A stretch of DNA of 64,000 bases from Anaerocolumna jejuensis DSM 15929 (GCF_900142215.1 NZ_FRAC01000031.1:1-64000), one strand, 5' to 3'. Shown: positions 35,812 through 44,965, counted from the stretch's first letter. Notes: a model not told the origin generated them from the letters alone. Made by a program: numbers and translations.

Positions 35812-36459
35812 CTATTTCATTTGAAAATCTTGAATCTGAGCAAACTTTTTTATTAATGAATCAGCTGAGCTCCATCCAATATCAGCTTCAGTAACAATAT
35901 CATGTTCTAACTTTACCTTATAAAGTTTTAATGCTTGAGCTTTTTCACGGGAATCGATGAAAAATGGACTGTCAACCTCTTCATACAGGAAAAACTGACC
36001 TTGCAATGCCTTACAGTGTGAACAATGGTTTGCCATGTAGGAGTCTTGTACCGCATGTGAATACCCCATATGAAATCCATATTTGTCACACAGGAAACTT
36101 AGTATTTCTTCACTTATCGGTGAAATCATAGATGCAATATGTATTTCATTATCACTCCATTCAAAATTCTGATCTACATTGGCAAAAACAGTTTCATCAA
36201 TCAAAGTACAATATTTTTCTACTCCGAAAGCAACAACCTCCGTATCTTTGCCACATTTATAGCATTTTCGGGTACCAACAACGATATAGAAGTGATCACA
36301 TAAGATATAAACCTCTTCTTCGTCTTTGAGAATCCACTTAAGAAATTTCGGATAATCCTTCTGGTTTCTTACATACCACTTTTTTCGTTCAGCATCCCAC
36401 CAAGCCCCTAATTGTTTCGCTTCATCCTTTTCTTGAAAAGGAACATCCAAATAAATCAC
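35812..36459 (-). CDS. DUF5710-type protein with Cys pairs
   Basis: This 215-residue protein begins with a DUF5710-like module (YLDVPFQEKDEAKQLGAWWD and KKWYV), a small domain often fused to DNA primases and topoisomerases. It is followed by two possible metal sites, CYKCGK and CSHCKA. It starts with GTG at 36459, nine bases after GGAGGT. As a free-standing protein its role is unknown. It is a single-gene unit followed by HVET copy G. Confidence 0.75.
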   Translation of the reverse strand: MIYLDVPFQEKDEAKQLGAWWDAERKKWYVRNQKDYPKFLKWILKDEEEVYILCDHFYIVVGTRKCYKCGKDTEVVAFGVEKYCTLIDETVFANVDQNFEWSDNEIHIASMISPISEEILSFLCDKYGFHMGYSHAVQDSYMANHCSHCKALQGQFFLYEEVDSPFFIDSREKAQALKLYKVKLEHDIVTEADIGWSSADSLIKKFAQIQDFQMK

Positions 36460-36670
36460 TTTATATGACCTCCAGAATCATTTATTATTATCGTATTCTT
36501 TAATTACGTATAAAGACAGAAGAATTAAAACTCAATATCCTAAAAAGTATACTTATTTAATATTATATTTATCACATAACAAATTCTCATATATGCAAAT
36601 TCTAAATTAAAATAATCTCTGGTGTTCTTACATCTATCAATTTTCAAGGATTAGTAGGCAAATGCTTTAA

Positions 36671-36730
36671 CAATGCCTTGAGGAGATAAAAAGATGCTGC
36701 TTAGACCTATCTCCCCCTTGGTGAGAGGGT
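36671..36730 (-). repeat. Dispersed HVET element, copy H
   Basis: On the minus strand this reads HLFISSRHC-stop. One base is missing from the T-run, and the VETVV part is lost. It retains the nucleotide core CTCCTCAAGGCATTG. Confidence 0.55.
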
Positions 36731-36860
36731 ATATTTTAATAACAGTTGTATTAGTTCCTTGCTTCTTGCAAAGGGAAATATAGTCATCATAAGCAGCTTC
36801 TATCTTTTTACGAGCACAACTATATACTTCTATATCCTTTCAATCAGGCAGCATACTTCT

Positions 36861-36930
36861 GAATGCCTTGAGTGCGTAAAAAAGATGTCGCACCCCTCTG
36901 GTATCCCCTTGGCGGAAAGGTATACTTCAG
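36861..36930 (-). repeat. Dispersed HVET element, copy I
   Basis: On the minus strand this reads GIPEGCDIFFTHSRHSEVCC, then LIERI. It lies about 200 bp after the abortive-infection gene. Copies H and I stand side by side with no gene between them. Confidence 0.65.
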
Positions 36931-37007
36931 AAACAGCCGTCTGGACAGGTAATTTTTTGTAGGTTTGGCGACTGATTGTGCGTTACATCTCAAGGTGAAC
37001 TGTAAGC

Positions 37008-37050
37008 AATAAAGCCCTCAAAAGCGTATTGACCTCTTGAAGGCTTTATT
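37008..37050. terminator. Terminator after defence-like pair
   Basis: AATAAAGCCCTCAAAAG pairs with CCTCTTGAAGGCTTTATT around a short loop. It would end transcripts of the abortive-infection gene on the minus strand. Confidence 0.65.
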
Positions 37051-37127
37051 CGGTACAATTAACTATTCTTGTCAGATTCCTCAATAACATCAGAAACAAG
37101 TCAAGACAAAAATCTAGCGCACCAGAT

Positions 37128-38102
37128 TTAGAAAGTATATGTAAAACCTTGAGTATAGCTGTGAATGCTCCGTATTGTTAACAGGACTAATTCAATATAC
37201 ATCTTTGCGCTATGAGTTGTTAAATCCCAACGTTCCATTGTTCGCGCTTCTCTGCTATGACCTGCCATATTCCTAATATCGGCAATGGCAAGGCCTATGT
37301 TTTGCTGTTTATTATGTATCTTGTTATGATTAACATTTGACGCATCCCTGTTATTAAACAGTGCGTTTATAATTTCGGCAATACCATTTTTACGACTTAC
37401 ATCAATACCTACCGTAGGAGCTATTCTTCTAAGAAAATCTTCAAATGCCCGCCCTGCGCATTCTATAGAACCTCTTGCATCTGCTGAGCATTTTTTGTAT
37501 GCGTCAACTAGTTCTTCAACCTCAGCGGAAGTTAATGTTGAAAATATGTCAGCACTTAGCGTATCACTTATATATATCCTAATCGCCATGTCATCAGCGA
37601 GGTTTAAATTTAATGTGTTGATTACTGATAACTGCGTTCTTATTGTTTCCTCTAAAGTAATGACATTCGCTGTGATTGTGAAAATACCTGTAGCAGTTCC
37701 CCATGATATAAATAAGTCTTTTAGAAAGTTGTGCTCTTTTCCTTCAAACTTATAAGACACATATACTTTTCTCGCAGATTCCTCGAGTGCCGCACCGTTC
37801 AAGTGATATTGAATAAATGTTATGAATGGCTCATACTCTTGTATGAATTTCCTCATTACATTCAGTTTTAATTCATTATTTGGTGTCCTGCCTAATGAAT
37901 TAGCAAATGAATTTATATTTTCTTCTTCATCTATAATACTTAATAGCTTACATATTGCAAGGCAGCTTCTTACATAAGCCTCACTTTTACTTGTAAAGCG
38001 TCGCAATTCTTCAATATTTGACGAAGAGTTATTGTTTATATAGCATAACACATCAGCAATAAGCAGTAGAGGAACATTGTGGCTTGGAAGTCTAGTGGAC
38101 AT
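37128..38102 (-). CDS. Abortive infection family protein (HEPN-type)
   Basis: This 324-residue protein has an N-terminal winged-helix-like part (EELRRFTSKSEAYVRSCL). Its C-terminal part resembles the Abi C-terminal domain: SIECAGRAFEDFLRRIAP, NGIAEIINALF and IADIRNMAGHSRE. The motif RNMAGH fits the R-x4-H pattern of HEPN ribonucleases. It begins 5 bp after a DUF5343 gene, so the two are translated together. By analogy with HEPN defence toxins it may cleave RNA after phage infection. It is followed by a terminator. Confidence 0.75.
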   Translation of the reverse strand: MSTRLPSHNVPLLLIADVLCYINNNSSSNIEELRRFTSKSEAYVRSCLAICKLLSIIDEEENINSFANSLGRTPNNELKLNVMRKFIQEYEPFITFIQYHLNGAALEESARKVYVSYKFEGKEHNFLKDLFISWGTATGIFTITANVITLEETIRTQLSVINTLNLNLADDMAIRIYISDTLSADIFSTLTSAEVEELVDAYKKCSADARGSIECAGRAFEDFLRRIAPTVGIDVSRKNGIAEIINALFNNRDASNVNHNKIHNKQQNIGLAIADIRNMAGHSREARTMERWDLTTHSAKMYIELVLLTIRSIHSYTQGFTYTF

Positions 38103-38107
38103 AATTT

Positions 38108-38920
38108 TTAGTCCTCCTCAAACTTACCATAAGCATATTTAAAGAAAGTCTTAATTTTTTCATCAGACCAATCGCTCATATCAACATTAATACTGATGTT
38201 TGGCATATTAACTGCACTTAAAGGCTTTTTAATTAGACTTACATTTTTTTCATCAGCGATGCTAACAGCTGGTGGATTTTCTTCACCTTCTTCCACAGAT
38301 GAGGTATCAACTATACTTGCTTCAATAGTTTCTTTTTCTTGTGAATTTGTAGTCGTTTCAGGCTCAACAATAGGGTTTCTAGTAGCTTCTTGGCCCAAGC
38401 CTGAAATCTTAGCCTTAATATCTGTTGCCCATTCTATACGAGTTGAATTTTTACCTCTGCCAATTACGTATTTTCCAAATTCAATAAAATCAATTATACT
38501 CATAAAGAGTTTTGCTGCGTCTTCCATGTTTCGCTGTGTTGAACCATAATGAGCTTTGCCCCAAAAGTTTACTATTTCATCAATTTCAGTTTTGGTTACA
38601 TCATCTTTTTTTAGCAAGCTAAATAGAAAGACTTCATAAGGAGGATAGTTCTTTAGTATTTTGATTATCTCAATTTTTTTATCGCTACCTTGAGAGTATG
38701 CAACTTCACGTCCCTCATTGGTAAAATCAAGGCTTTCATTTTCAATAAGGCTAAATGCTCGTAACGCTGATTTTGTATTTATGTATGCTGAATCGCCCTT
38801 TCCGAAAATTGCCTTTGCTTCATCTTCGTTTTTGTTCTTTCTTTTCAGTGTGTCTATGAGTGAGAGTATATTCTCTACTGTGGTATAAGCTGGTAAATTG
38901 TTATTGCTTCCTTTAGCCAT
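38108..38920 (-). CDS. DUF5343-type protein
   Basis: This 270-residue protein begins LPAYTTVENILSLIDTLKRK, the winged-helix start of DUF5343 proteins. After a helical middle there is a disordered acidic Thr/Glu-rich linker (about residues 180-230). The short C-terminal module is INVDMSDWSDEKIKTFFKYA. I start at ATG 38920 with AAAGGGGA upstream. DUF5343 proteins are often found beside restriction and abortive-infection genes. Here the downstream partner is a HEPN-type Abi protein, so it may be the sensor or antitoxin of the pair. Confidence 0.75.
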   Translation of the reverse strand: MAKGSNNNLPAYTTVENILSLIDTLKRKNKNEDEAKAIFGKGDSAYINTKSALRAFSLIENESLDFTNEGREVAYSQGSDKKIEIIKILKNYPPYEVFLFSLLKKDDVTKTEIDEIVNFWGKAHYGSTQRNMEDAAKLFMSIIDFIEFGKYVIGRGKNSTRIEWATDIKAKISGLGQEATRNPIVEPETTTNSQEKETIEASIVDTSSVEEGEENPPAVSIADEKNVSLIKKPLSAVNMPNISINVDMSDWSDEKIKTFFKYAYGKFEED

Positions 38921-38985
38921 AGAAGTTTCCCCTTTCATGTACAATTAATAACAATATCTTACATCAAGTATTTTTATTATTCAAC

Positions 38986-39013
38986 AAAAAAGTGGTTCTA
39001 CTACCACTTTTTT
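38986..39013. terminator. Bidirectional terminator
   Basis: AAAAAAGTGGT and ACCACTTTTTT form a perfect 11-bp stem, separating the mobile element from the defence-like pair. Confidence 0.8.
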
Positions 39014-39094
39014 CAATTGATTATTGTTCCTATTGATATTTAGTAACCTTATTTTGTTTGTAAAACTCATTATCACACAAATATTTGCTATTAC

Positions 39095-39325
39095 TCAACT
39101 AAATAATTGCTGTTTAGCCGCTCGCCAAAGTATTTTATAAAGCTTATCTTCTGCCATGTCCTGCAGTTGTACTGGTAACAGGCGTATATTTTTACCATCA
39201 ATTATTTTGTCATTGATGAGTAAATGCCTAAATATTTGCATATCCAGTCGATATGTTCCCAAATACAAAAGCCATTGAATATCATCTACACACCCAATGG
39301 CTAAAACTATTGATACAACTAGGTT
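39095..39325 (-). pseudogene. 76-codon frame continuing after recombinase stop
   Basis: Directly after the TGA stop of the serine recombinase the same frame stays open for 76 codons: VVSIVLAIGCVDDIQWLLYL and NIRLLPVQLQDMAEDKLYKI can be read, ending QQLFS-stop. There is no start codon near its beginning. It is probably the 3' part of a resident gene cut by integration of the element, or an old extension of the recombinase. Confidence 0.5.
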
Positions 39326-41002
39326 TCAACGTCTTTCCAGCCTTACCACGCATTCAACGTGAGTATCATTGTCCAAACTAATTTCCATGCTATCCGAAAT
39401 GATAGGGAGCTTGAAAACGATGGACTTGAGCCATTGACCGTTAGTCTGTTCTTTTTCGAATACATTTATTTCTTTTATTAAAGTAGTAAGAAGGTCTCTT
39501 TTGTCATAATCTTCCATTATACCGTATAGTTTATTAAAGCAGATAAGTGTATTATATATATTTTGGCTTGTCAATATCTCTGCTTCAATAGACTTTTTTC
39601 TACTCTTACAATCTTTTAAACTAGTTTCGATATCGTCTATTTTATCATACTGCTTGTCTAGTCTATCTTGTAAGTCAGACAGCTTTCTATCGTAATGCTT
39701 ATCGTCATAATCCAAGGTATCAATTTGATTTTCTAAGCTTCTTTTAGTACCGATATACTGTCCTAACTGTTTCTGTAAAACAGCAATTTCTTTTTCGACT
39801 TCCGCAGTGTCCGTTTTTATATTAATTTTCTCTTGCATAATTTTAGCAAATTTAGGATTACTAATCAATTTACTAATTATTTCTGCAACGGCATCATCTA
39901 GCGTATCCTCCGCTAACTGCTTGTTAAAGGTGCATTTATTCCCCCTTACAGGTATTCTATGCTTACAACCATAGTAGTAATAGTCTTTATAATGGCTTCC
40001 ATCCTTTTTTCGCTTTACAGATTTATTTCCATACATACCACTATTGCATATAGGACACCGGAGAAGTCCAGACAAAAGATGTATTTTCTCGTCTTTCCCC
40101 TTGTTAACGTGTTCGTATAGCTTAGCCTGTTCTATTAACTTGTCCTGTGCCTGTTCCCATGTGTCTAAATCCACAATGGCGGTATGGATGCCGTCAAAAA
40201 CCATGTAATCATTTTGTTTCACGATATGGAATTTATCCCTAGTTCCTGTAACTTTCTGGTTACTTCTACGACCATAAGCAATTTTTCCAACGTAAACTGG
40301 ATTAGCCAATATCTGCCGGACTAGGTGGGCAGAAAATAAGGGACTGTTACCGTTTTGTCGTTCTATCTTCTTAATTCCATTTTGTTCTAAATACTTCGCA
40401 ATTCCGTTTGCACCCATGCTTGTATTAACGTATTTGTTAAAAATTATGCGAACGGCTTCGGCTTCTGTTTCCTCAACTTCCAATTTGCCGTTAACTAATT
40501 TATAACCATATGGAGCAAATCCGCCGTTCCATTTTCCTTCTCTGGCTTTCTGCTTACGTCCTTCCATTGTCTGCACAAGTATATTCTCCCTCTCGATTTC
40601 GGAAACTGCCGACAATACGGATATCATCAATTTTCCGGCATCCTTCGAACTGTCAATGCCATCTTCCACACAAATTAAATTAACATTATAGTCCTGCATT
40701 CTCTGCAAGGAACTTAAAACATCTGCGGCATTTCTGCCAAATCGAGATAGTTTAAATACTAAAACATAGGAAACACCGTCTTTGTTGGTTTCTATATCCT
40801 CTAACATTTTAGAAAATTCTGGACGTCCGCCTATATTTTTGCCACTTTTTCCAGCGTCTTCGTATTCGCCGGCAATTAGGTAATTAAAAGCATTTGCATA
40901 TTGGTAAATTCTTCCTTTTTGTGCATCTAAGCTGTAGCCGTCTACTTGCATGGATGTGGAGACTCTTGTATAAATGTATACTTTAACTTTATTATTTGCC
41001 AT
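39326..41002 (-). CDS. Large serine recombinase
   Basis: This 558-residue site-specific recombinase has the resolvase domain with the nucleophilic Ser in YTRVSTSMQVDGYSLDAQ and KLSRFGRNAADVL. The recombinase domain is EAVRIIFNKYV. A zinc ribbon begins LRCPICNSGMYG, and a coiled coil follows (about residues 410-480). I start at ATG 41002 with AAAGGAG upstream. It would integrate and excise the mobilizable element to its right. The intact catalytic and DNA-binding parts suggest it is active. Confidence 0.93.
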   Translation of the reverse strand: MANNKVKVYIYTRVSTSMQVDGYSLDAQKGRIYQYANAFNYLIAGEYEDAGKSGKNIGGRPEFSKMLEDIETNKDGVSYVLVFKLSRFGRNAADVLSSLQRMQDYNVNLICVEDGIDSSKDAGKLMISVLSAVSEIERENILVQTMEGRKQKAREGKWNGGFAPYGYKLVNGKLEVEETEAEAVRIIFNKYVNTSMGANGIAKYLEQNGIKKIERQNGNSPLFSAHLVRQILANPVYVGKIAYGRRSNQKVTGTRDKFHIVKQNDYMVFDGIHTAIVDLDTWEQAQDKLIEQAKLYEHVNKGKDEKIHLLSGLLRCPICNSGMYGNKSVKRKKDGSHYKDYYYYGCKHRIPVRGNKCTFNKQLAEDTLDDAVAEIISKLISNPKFAKIMQEKINIKTDTAEVEKEIAVLQKQLGQYIGTKRSLENQIDTLDYDDKHYDRKLSDLQDRLDKQYDKIDDIETSLKDCKSRKKSIEAEILTSQNIYNTLICFNKLYGIMEDYDKRDLLTTLIKEINVFEKEQTNGQWLKSIVFKLPIISDSMEISLDNDTHVECVVRLERR

Positions 41003-41119
41003 ATTATCTCTCTCCTTTTTAGGTTTGGACATTAATCGCACTATCTAACTATTATATTAACAAATATTATAGTAATTTGCAATGTAAAATATCGCTGTTA
41101 CGATACTTTTGTGTTAAAA

Positions 41120-41149
41120 AAAGACCAACAATCTAAACTGCTGGTCTTT
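41120..41149. terminator. Hairpin between recombinase and mob genes
   Basis: AAAGACCA and TGGTCTTT form a stem overlapping the stop of the small gene at 41133, with a T-run on the minus strand. Confidence 0.55.
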
Positions 41150-41276
41150 GCGGTATGTCTGGTACATCCTGTTTATCTGGTAGTGGTGGTTCTGACAAAG
41201 CATCTAAATCAATCTTATCTGCATATTTTTCTAAAAGACTTCCCAAAAGGTCAGCCAGTCTATCCATATCATCCAT
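41133..41276 (-). CDS. Small mobile-element protein (47 aa)
   Basis: ATG 41276 opens a 47-residue frame beginning MDDMDRLADLLGSLLEKYAD and ending DVPDIPQRPAV. It is acidic with an amphipathic helix and a Pro-rich tail. It lies 17 bp downstream of the MobV gene on the same strand, so is likely translated with it. Such short acidic genes often follow relaxase genes in mobilizable elements; function unknown. Confidence 0.65.
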   Translation of the reverse strand: MDDMDRLADLLGSLLEKYADKIDLDALSEPPLPDKQDVPDIPQRPAV

Positions 41277-41293
41277 GTAATAATCTCACTTTC

Positions 41294-42424
41294 CTAAAGG
41301 CTCATTTGATTTTCTTTGCTTTTTCTTTGGTGAGGGGCAAGGCTTTCATTCAGCTGTACATTAAGTTTATTAATGCTATGCAAGGAACTGCCAAGCGGTT
41401 TAGCTTTGTATTTCTGAAATTCTTCGTGTTCAGCAGTATTTAGATTATCGTATATCATTTTGGCTCTTGTAAGATACTGTGTTGCTGTGGCTTGCATATC
41501 GCTTATTTTAATCTTTTTTTCTTCCAACACTAAGGATTTATTATGTACATCAGTTTCAGCGTCAAAAACGGCTTTTTGAGCTTCTGAAAGGGCATTGGCT
41601 TTTTCCTTTATCTGTTCTTCTTTTTTTTCAATCTCTCGTTGTTTGTCAGCAAATTTTTGGTCTATCATTTCTTCTTTTGACATATTGTGTCGGGCATGGG
41701 GGACTGGGATGGTTTCAATATCCAAGCCATATTGCTTACAACAATCTAAAAAGATATTTCTTGCCATTTTATCGAATATCTGTTTACGGTTATTGTAACG
41801 ACCTTTCTTTTTATTCGGTTCAGGGAGTGCTATGCCTGCCTGTTCAAGTGCCTTTTCTTGACCTATGCATAAAACACCATCATCATTGGTATAATGCCAT
41901 ACCCTACGCAACTGGATATGGGGCGGCGCAGTCTCATCAATATGAAAACTCATATTCATAACGGTAAAAGGATTCCCATGTAATGCATTCCACTTATTCA
42001 ATTTTTTAATATAAAGATTAAACACCTGTAAAAAGGTTTTTTCGTCACAAGGATTTTCTACTTTTCCAATTTGCATATGTAATTCTTCCGGCAGATTAGA
42101 ATCCATTTTGCACCATTCCTCAAAACTTTTGCAACGCTTGTATTGCCTACGGTCAATATATTTTTGGTTTGTATTTTGATACTGTTGATAAAACTTTTCT
42201 GTGTAAAACTTCTCTTCCACCTCTTCATAAGTCATTTTATTTTCTCTTTCGCTATGCCTATAAGTACCATCATAGATGTTGTAATAGGCATTATAAGGAG
42301 TTAAGTCAGCGTTGATATTATGTGCCTTTTCATAGTCATAATTGCGGTCATTATGACGGTTTGAAAAAGCCCCATATCGTCTTGACTTTCTACCACTGTG
42401 ATGCGTTGCTCGTTGCTTCTCCAT
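41294..42424 (-). CDS. MobV/Pre-type relaxase
   Basis: This 376-residue protein shows the MobV signature in NMSFHIDETAPPHIQLRRVW, with histidines of the metal site. A long C-terminal coiled coil (about residues 245-340, KQREIEKKEEQIKEKANALS) follows. I start at ATG 42424 with AAAGGAG upstream. It would nick the element's transfer origin for mobilisation by a helper conjugation system. The origin probably lies just upstream, where inverted repeats are present. Confidence 0.85.
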   Translation of the reverse strand: MEKQRATHHSGRKSRRYGAFSNRHNDRNYDYEKAHNINADLTPYNAYYNIYDGTYRHSERENKMTYEEVEEKFYTEKFYQQYQNTNQKYIDRRQYKRCKSFEEWCKMDSNLPEELHMQIGKVENPCDEKTFLQVFNLYIKKLNKWNALHGNPFTVMNMSFHIDETAPPHIQLRRVWHYTNDDGVLCIGQEKALEQAGIALPEPNKKKGRYNNRKQIFDKMARNIFLDCCKQYGLDIETIPVPHARHNMSKEEMIDQKFADKQREIEKKEEQIKEKANALSEAQKAVFDAETDVHNKSLVLEEKKIKISDMQATATQYLTRAKMIYDNLNTAEHEEFQKYKAKPLGSSLHSINKLNVQLNESLAPHQRKSKENQMSL

Positions 42425-42497
42425 TAGTGTCCGCTCCTTTCTGTTAATAATCGAACATTTATTTGCTGTCTGTCTGCTCCAACTAATACCCCGTACT

Positions 42498-42640
42498 ACT
42501 TGGAGCAAGCTCCAAGTATACCACTCCGCTCCGCTTCGTTCGGGGGGGCTTTAGGGAACTGCATTCCCTCGCGACGCTCACCCTTGCCTACCGCACTTCT
42601 TATTTATCTAACCAGTATTCTTTACTGGTTAGATAAATAA
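42498..42640. promoter_or_regulatory. Candidate transfer origin (oriT)
   Basis: Upstream of mobV there is a perfect ACTTGGAGC-AA-GCTCCAAGT hairpin (42498-42517), then a GC-rich stretch. A perfect 18-bp inverted repeat follows at 42600-42617/42623-42640 (TTATTTATCTAACCAGTA). Hairpins directly upstream of a MobV gene are where the nick site is expected. The nick itself cannot be placed. Confidence 0.45.
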
Positions 42641-42739
42641 TCCGTTTGGTCAAAATTCTATATCATCCTTTGATTTCTTGATTAAAAAATTGATATCCGC
42701 TCCAGAATCAACATTATATTGATTGGATGCTTTTGCAGA

Positions 42740-42886
42740 TTAAGGTTCTAACCAACGCATTTGAAAGTAGTTATCAATTTGTTGTTCATAGAGGTTATCA
42801 GCGTCATTTACCTCTTTTTCACGTTTTTCTTTTAGATATTGGTTATATAAATAATCACACAGTTCTAACTCTTCTTCGTATGGCAT
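42740..42886 (-). CDS. Small mobile-element protein (48 aa), maybe truncated
   Basis: ATG 42886 with AGGAG upstream opens a 48-residue charged protein (MPYEEELELCDYLYNQYLKE to QMRWLEP). After its TAA the same frame stays open for another 29 codons (SAKASNQYNVDSGADINFLI) to a TGA at 42650-42652. So the TAA may be a recent nonsense mutation in a gene of about 78 codons. Function unknown. Confidence 0.6.
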   Translation of the reverse strand: MPYEEELELCDYLYNQYLKEKREKEVNDADNLYEQQIDNYFQMRWLEP

Positions 42887-42899
42887 ATTTTTTCTCCTA

Positions 42900-43517
42900 T
42901 TAAAATTCCGTTTGATTATTTTTGCGTCTCATGTTGGAATCGAATCCGCTATCTTCGGTATCGGTATCTGTATCTAAAGCCGAATTATCTAATGTTTCTC
43001 TTTTTGTTTCTGGTGCCGAATTGTTTTTATTATTAGAGAGGTTTAATATATTTTGCAACCAATTATCTAAAGCTTCAAAGCAGTCCAGTTGTGGCTCTGT
43101 TAATAATCCTATGTACTTTTCTTCATCCAAAAAATTTGTAACAGCATCTTTAAAATTTTTAAGTTTTGCATAATTAAATTTGTAAATTTTTATTTTAAAA
43201 ATGCTATTTTTAGGAATTTTTGTTGTTCCTTTAATTAAATATTTAATCCAGTTCCGAAAGATTATAATTATTTCTAATACCTCTTTCTCTGCTTCTATGC
43301 TATAGCTAATAAAAATTAAGTCTTCTAATTCTTTAACAAGATGCTTCTTACTATTTAATTCTATACTTTTTATTTCTTTTTTTATCCCCTGTCTAGCAAC
43401 ATTAGACAGAGATAAATTATTTTGCAGACACACATCTTCCATATTTTGTCTTTCATTTTTATTTAATCTTATGTGTAAAAATGTGTCTTTTTTCTCTTTA
43501 AACTTAGGTCTTCCCAT
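42900..43517 (-). CDS. Ribbon-helix-helix mobilisation accessory protein
   Basis: This 205-residue protein has an N-terminal ribbon-helix-helix (FLHIRLNKNERQNMEDVCLQ, then NLSLSNVARQGIK) as in MobC-type relaxosome proteins. A helical middle and a disordered acidic tail (TDTDTEDSGFD) follow. Its position between rep and mob genes supports a role in binding the transfer origin or regulating the operon. Confidence 0.65.
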   Translation of the reverse strand: MGRPKFKEKKDTFLHIRLNKNERQNMEDVCLQNNLSLSNVARQGIKKEIKSIELNSKKHLVKELEDLIFISYSIEAEKEVLEIIIIFRNWIKYLIKGTTKIPKNSIFKIKIYKFNYAKLKNFKDAVTNFLDEEKYIGLLTEPQLDCFEALDNWLQNILNLSNNKNNSAPETKRETLDNSALDTDTDTEDSGFDSNMRRKNNQTEF

Positions 43518-43534
43518 CTTTTTATTCTCCTTTT

Positions 43535-44326
43535 TTAATTTCCGTTTTTTGTCTTTTGCGGTTGGTGGCGAATTCCCCTTTGGTAACTTTCTTCTATGTA
43601 TTTAATCTTGGCAGAAGACCTTATAGAGAAAGGTAAGTTATCGTAGAAATTTTGCCATGCGGAAACTCTGTCCATAGGCTTAGAATTTAAACCTAAGTTA
43701 TAAGCCGTTTGGTCTAGGGCGGTTAGGAACTCTAATGTTGGCTTGGGACTTTTATCCAAATTTAATTTTCCATTTATTAGGCTTTCTATTTCGGTTTTGG
43801 ATAAATTTGCGATAAATTCTTCTGGTTTGTACTCTGCTTTTCCATCTTTTATAGCTTGTGCAGAATTGTGTAATAAATATATTGCATTTTCCCTGTAACT
43901 TCCGCCTAAGCTTTCGCAACCTTTTTTAAAAAGGGTTGCGTCCTCTGGGTTTCTAAAGTGTATGTCTAGCATATTTAGTAAAGTAGAAATATGTATTCTT
44001 TTTTTGTAATTCTTAAACTTAATTATAAAATGTGCATGTGGCTTCTCCACAGAGGGTAGGAATGGGTCTTCTGCATCTGCCACAACATCCCGGGAGTGTA
44101 TAATGGCAATAATAATAATTTCATTTTTGTCAAAATTTTCTATTATATTGTTAATAAGCTTCTGCATTTCTGCAACACTTTCTTCCATTTCTGTAAGCGT
44201 CTGGTCTGCTTTAACAAACTGTTCTAAGTAGACCTTAAGAGTAACTGCATTAACGGTGTTTCCAATGCTAAGGTGGTGTTTCTTAGATTTTTCCTGTCCT
44301 TGTTCCTTTTCCTTTTTCTGTCTCAT
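43535..44326 (-). CDS. Rep_2-type HUH replication initiator
   Basis: This 263-residue protein contains the HUH metal motif in KPHAHFIIKF and the downstream HFRNPEDATLF / GSYRENAIYLLHNS segment of small-plasmid Rep proteins (Rep_2 family). It would nick a double-strand origin for rolling-circle replication. It heads the element's operon (rep, RHH, small gene, mobV). Presence with a serine recombinase indicates an integrated mobilizable element that can replicate when excised. Confidence 0.82.
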   Translation of the reverse strand: MRQKKEKEQGQEKSKKHHLSIGNTVNAVTLKVYLEQFVKADQTLTEMEESVAEMQKLINNIIENFDKNEIIIIAIIHSRDVVADAEDPFLPSVEKPHAHFIIKFKNYKKRIHISTLLNMLDIHFRNPEDATLFKKGCESLGGSYRENAIYLLHNSAQAIKDGKAEYKPEEFIANLSKTEIESLINGKLNLDKSPKPTLEFLTALDQTAYNLGLNSKPMDRVSAWQNFYDNLPFSIRSSAKIKYIEESYQRGIRHQPQKTKNGN

Positions 44327-44429
44327 TTTAAATTGTTCCTTTCTTTTGAAATTATTTCGCTTAATTGTTGCAATTATTGTATCACATTTATTTTTGTATA
44401 GTCAATATAGCTAGTTATTAGCTCATTTC

Positions 44430-44520
44430 AATCAATTAATGGCACACTTTTAAAAAATAATGTCGCAATGTCGATATTTTTTTTAGATTTTAATGGCACG
44501 CCATTAGTGTAAAACTGCTT
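44430..44520. repeat. Short repeats upstream of rep
   Basis: TTAATGGCAC occurs twice about 55 bp apart, the second as part of the palindrome AATGGCACGCCATT. The position upstream of rep suits an origin or operator. Confidence 0.4.
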
Positions 44521-44609
44521 ATTTTACTATTTGTTTGAAATCGTTAAATATCTATAAACTTTATAAAGTAAAAATAAACTAGCTTGTTCCATACTGTTCC
44601 CGAATTTGT

Positions 44610-44651
44610 TTCCCATTCCTTCCGATTTGCCGTAGCTGGAAGGAATGGGAA
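44610..44651. promoter_or_regulatory. 14-bp inverted repeat, candidate origin
   Basis: TTCCCATTCCTTCC and GGAAGGAATGGGAA are a perfect inverted repeat with a 14-nt loop, followed by AGAGCGCACGTATGGCGG. A GC-rich hairpin upstream of a rolling-circle rep gene is a good candidate for a double-strand origin or second oriT. The long minus frame across 44527-44940 looks like chance. Confidence 0.45.
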
Positions 44652-44894
44652 GAGCGCACGTATGGCGGATTTTTTGGAATTCGAAATTTTTTTGTTCCCT
44701 TTGTTCCTTATATATTTTTGTCTGTAACACCTTTAAAGCCTTGTTATTACTGTATTTGTAGCTTGTTCCATATTTGTAATAATAATTTTCTAAAAGGTAC
44801 TTAATAATAAACTTTCTTAAGAAAAACGGAACAATGGTACATTGTCGAGAAAAAGACCGTAAATACAATGTTTTTCTGTTCCGTTTTTTCAAAT

Positions 44895-44965
44895 TTTTGT
44901 TCCGCTTTTTTTGTAAAAAACGGAACAAAAAAAGAGACATTCTGTTTTGACTAGAATATCTCTTT
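44895..44965 (-). terminator. Two adjacent hairpins after small gene
   Basis: TTTTGTTCCG/CGGAACAAAA (44895-44930) and AAAGAGACATTCT/AGAATATCTCTTT (44931-44965) lie 20 bp past the stop at 44986. On the minus strand the second hairpin is followed by TTTTTTTG. Confidence 0.6.

Noticed and set aside
40940..40965. GATGTGGAGAC on the plus strand as another HVET element
   Set aside because: It lies inside the recombinase gene's conserved N-terminal codons, is in the opposite orientation and lacks the rest of the core.
44527..44940. 137-codon minus frame upstream of rep
   Set aside because: Low-complexity, basic and AT-driven, it crosses hairpins and a terminator and has no ribosome binding site.
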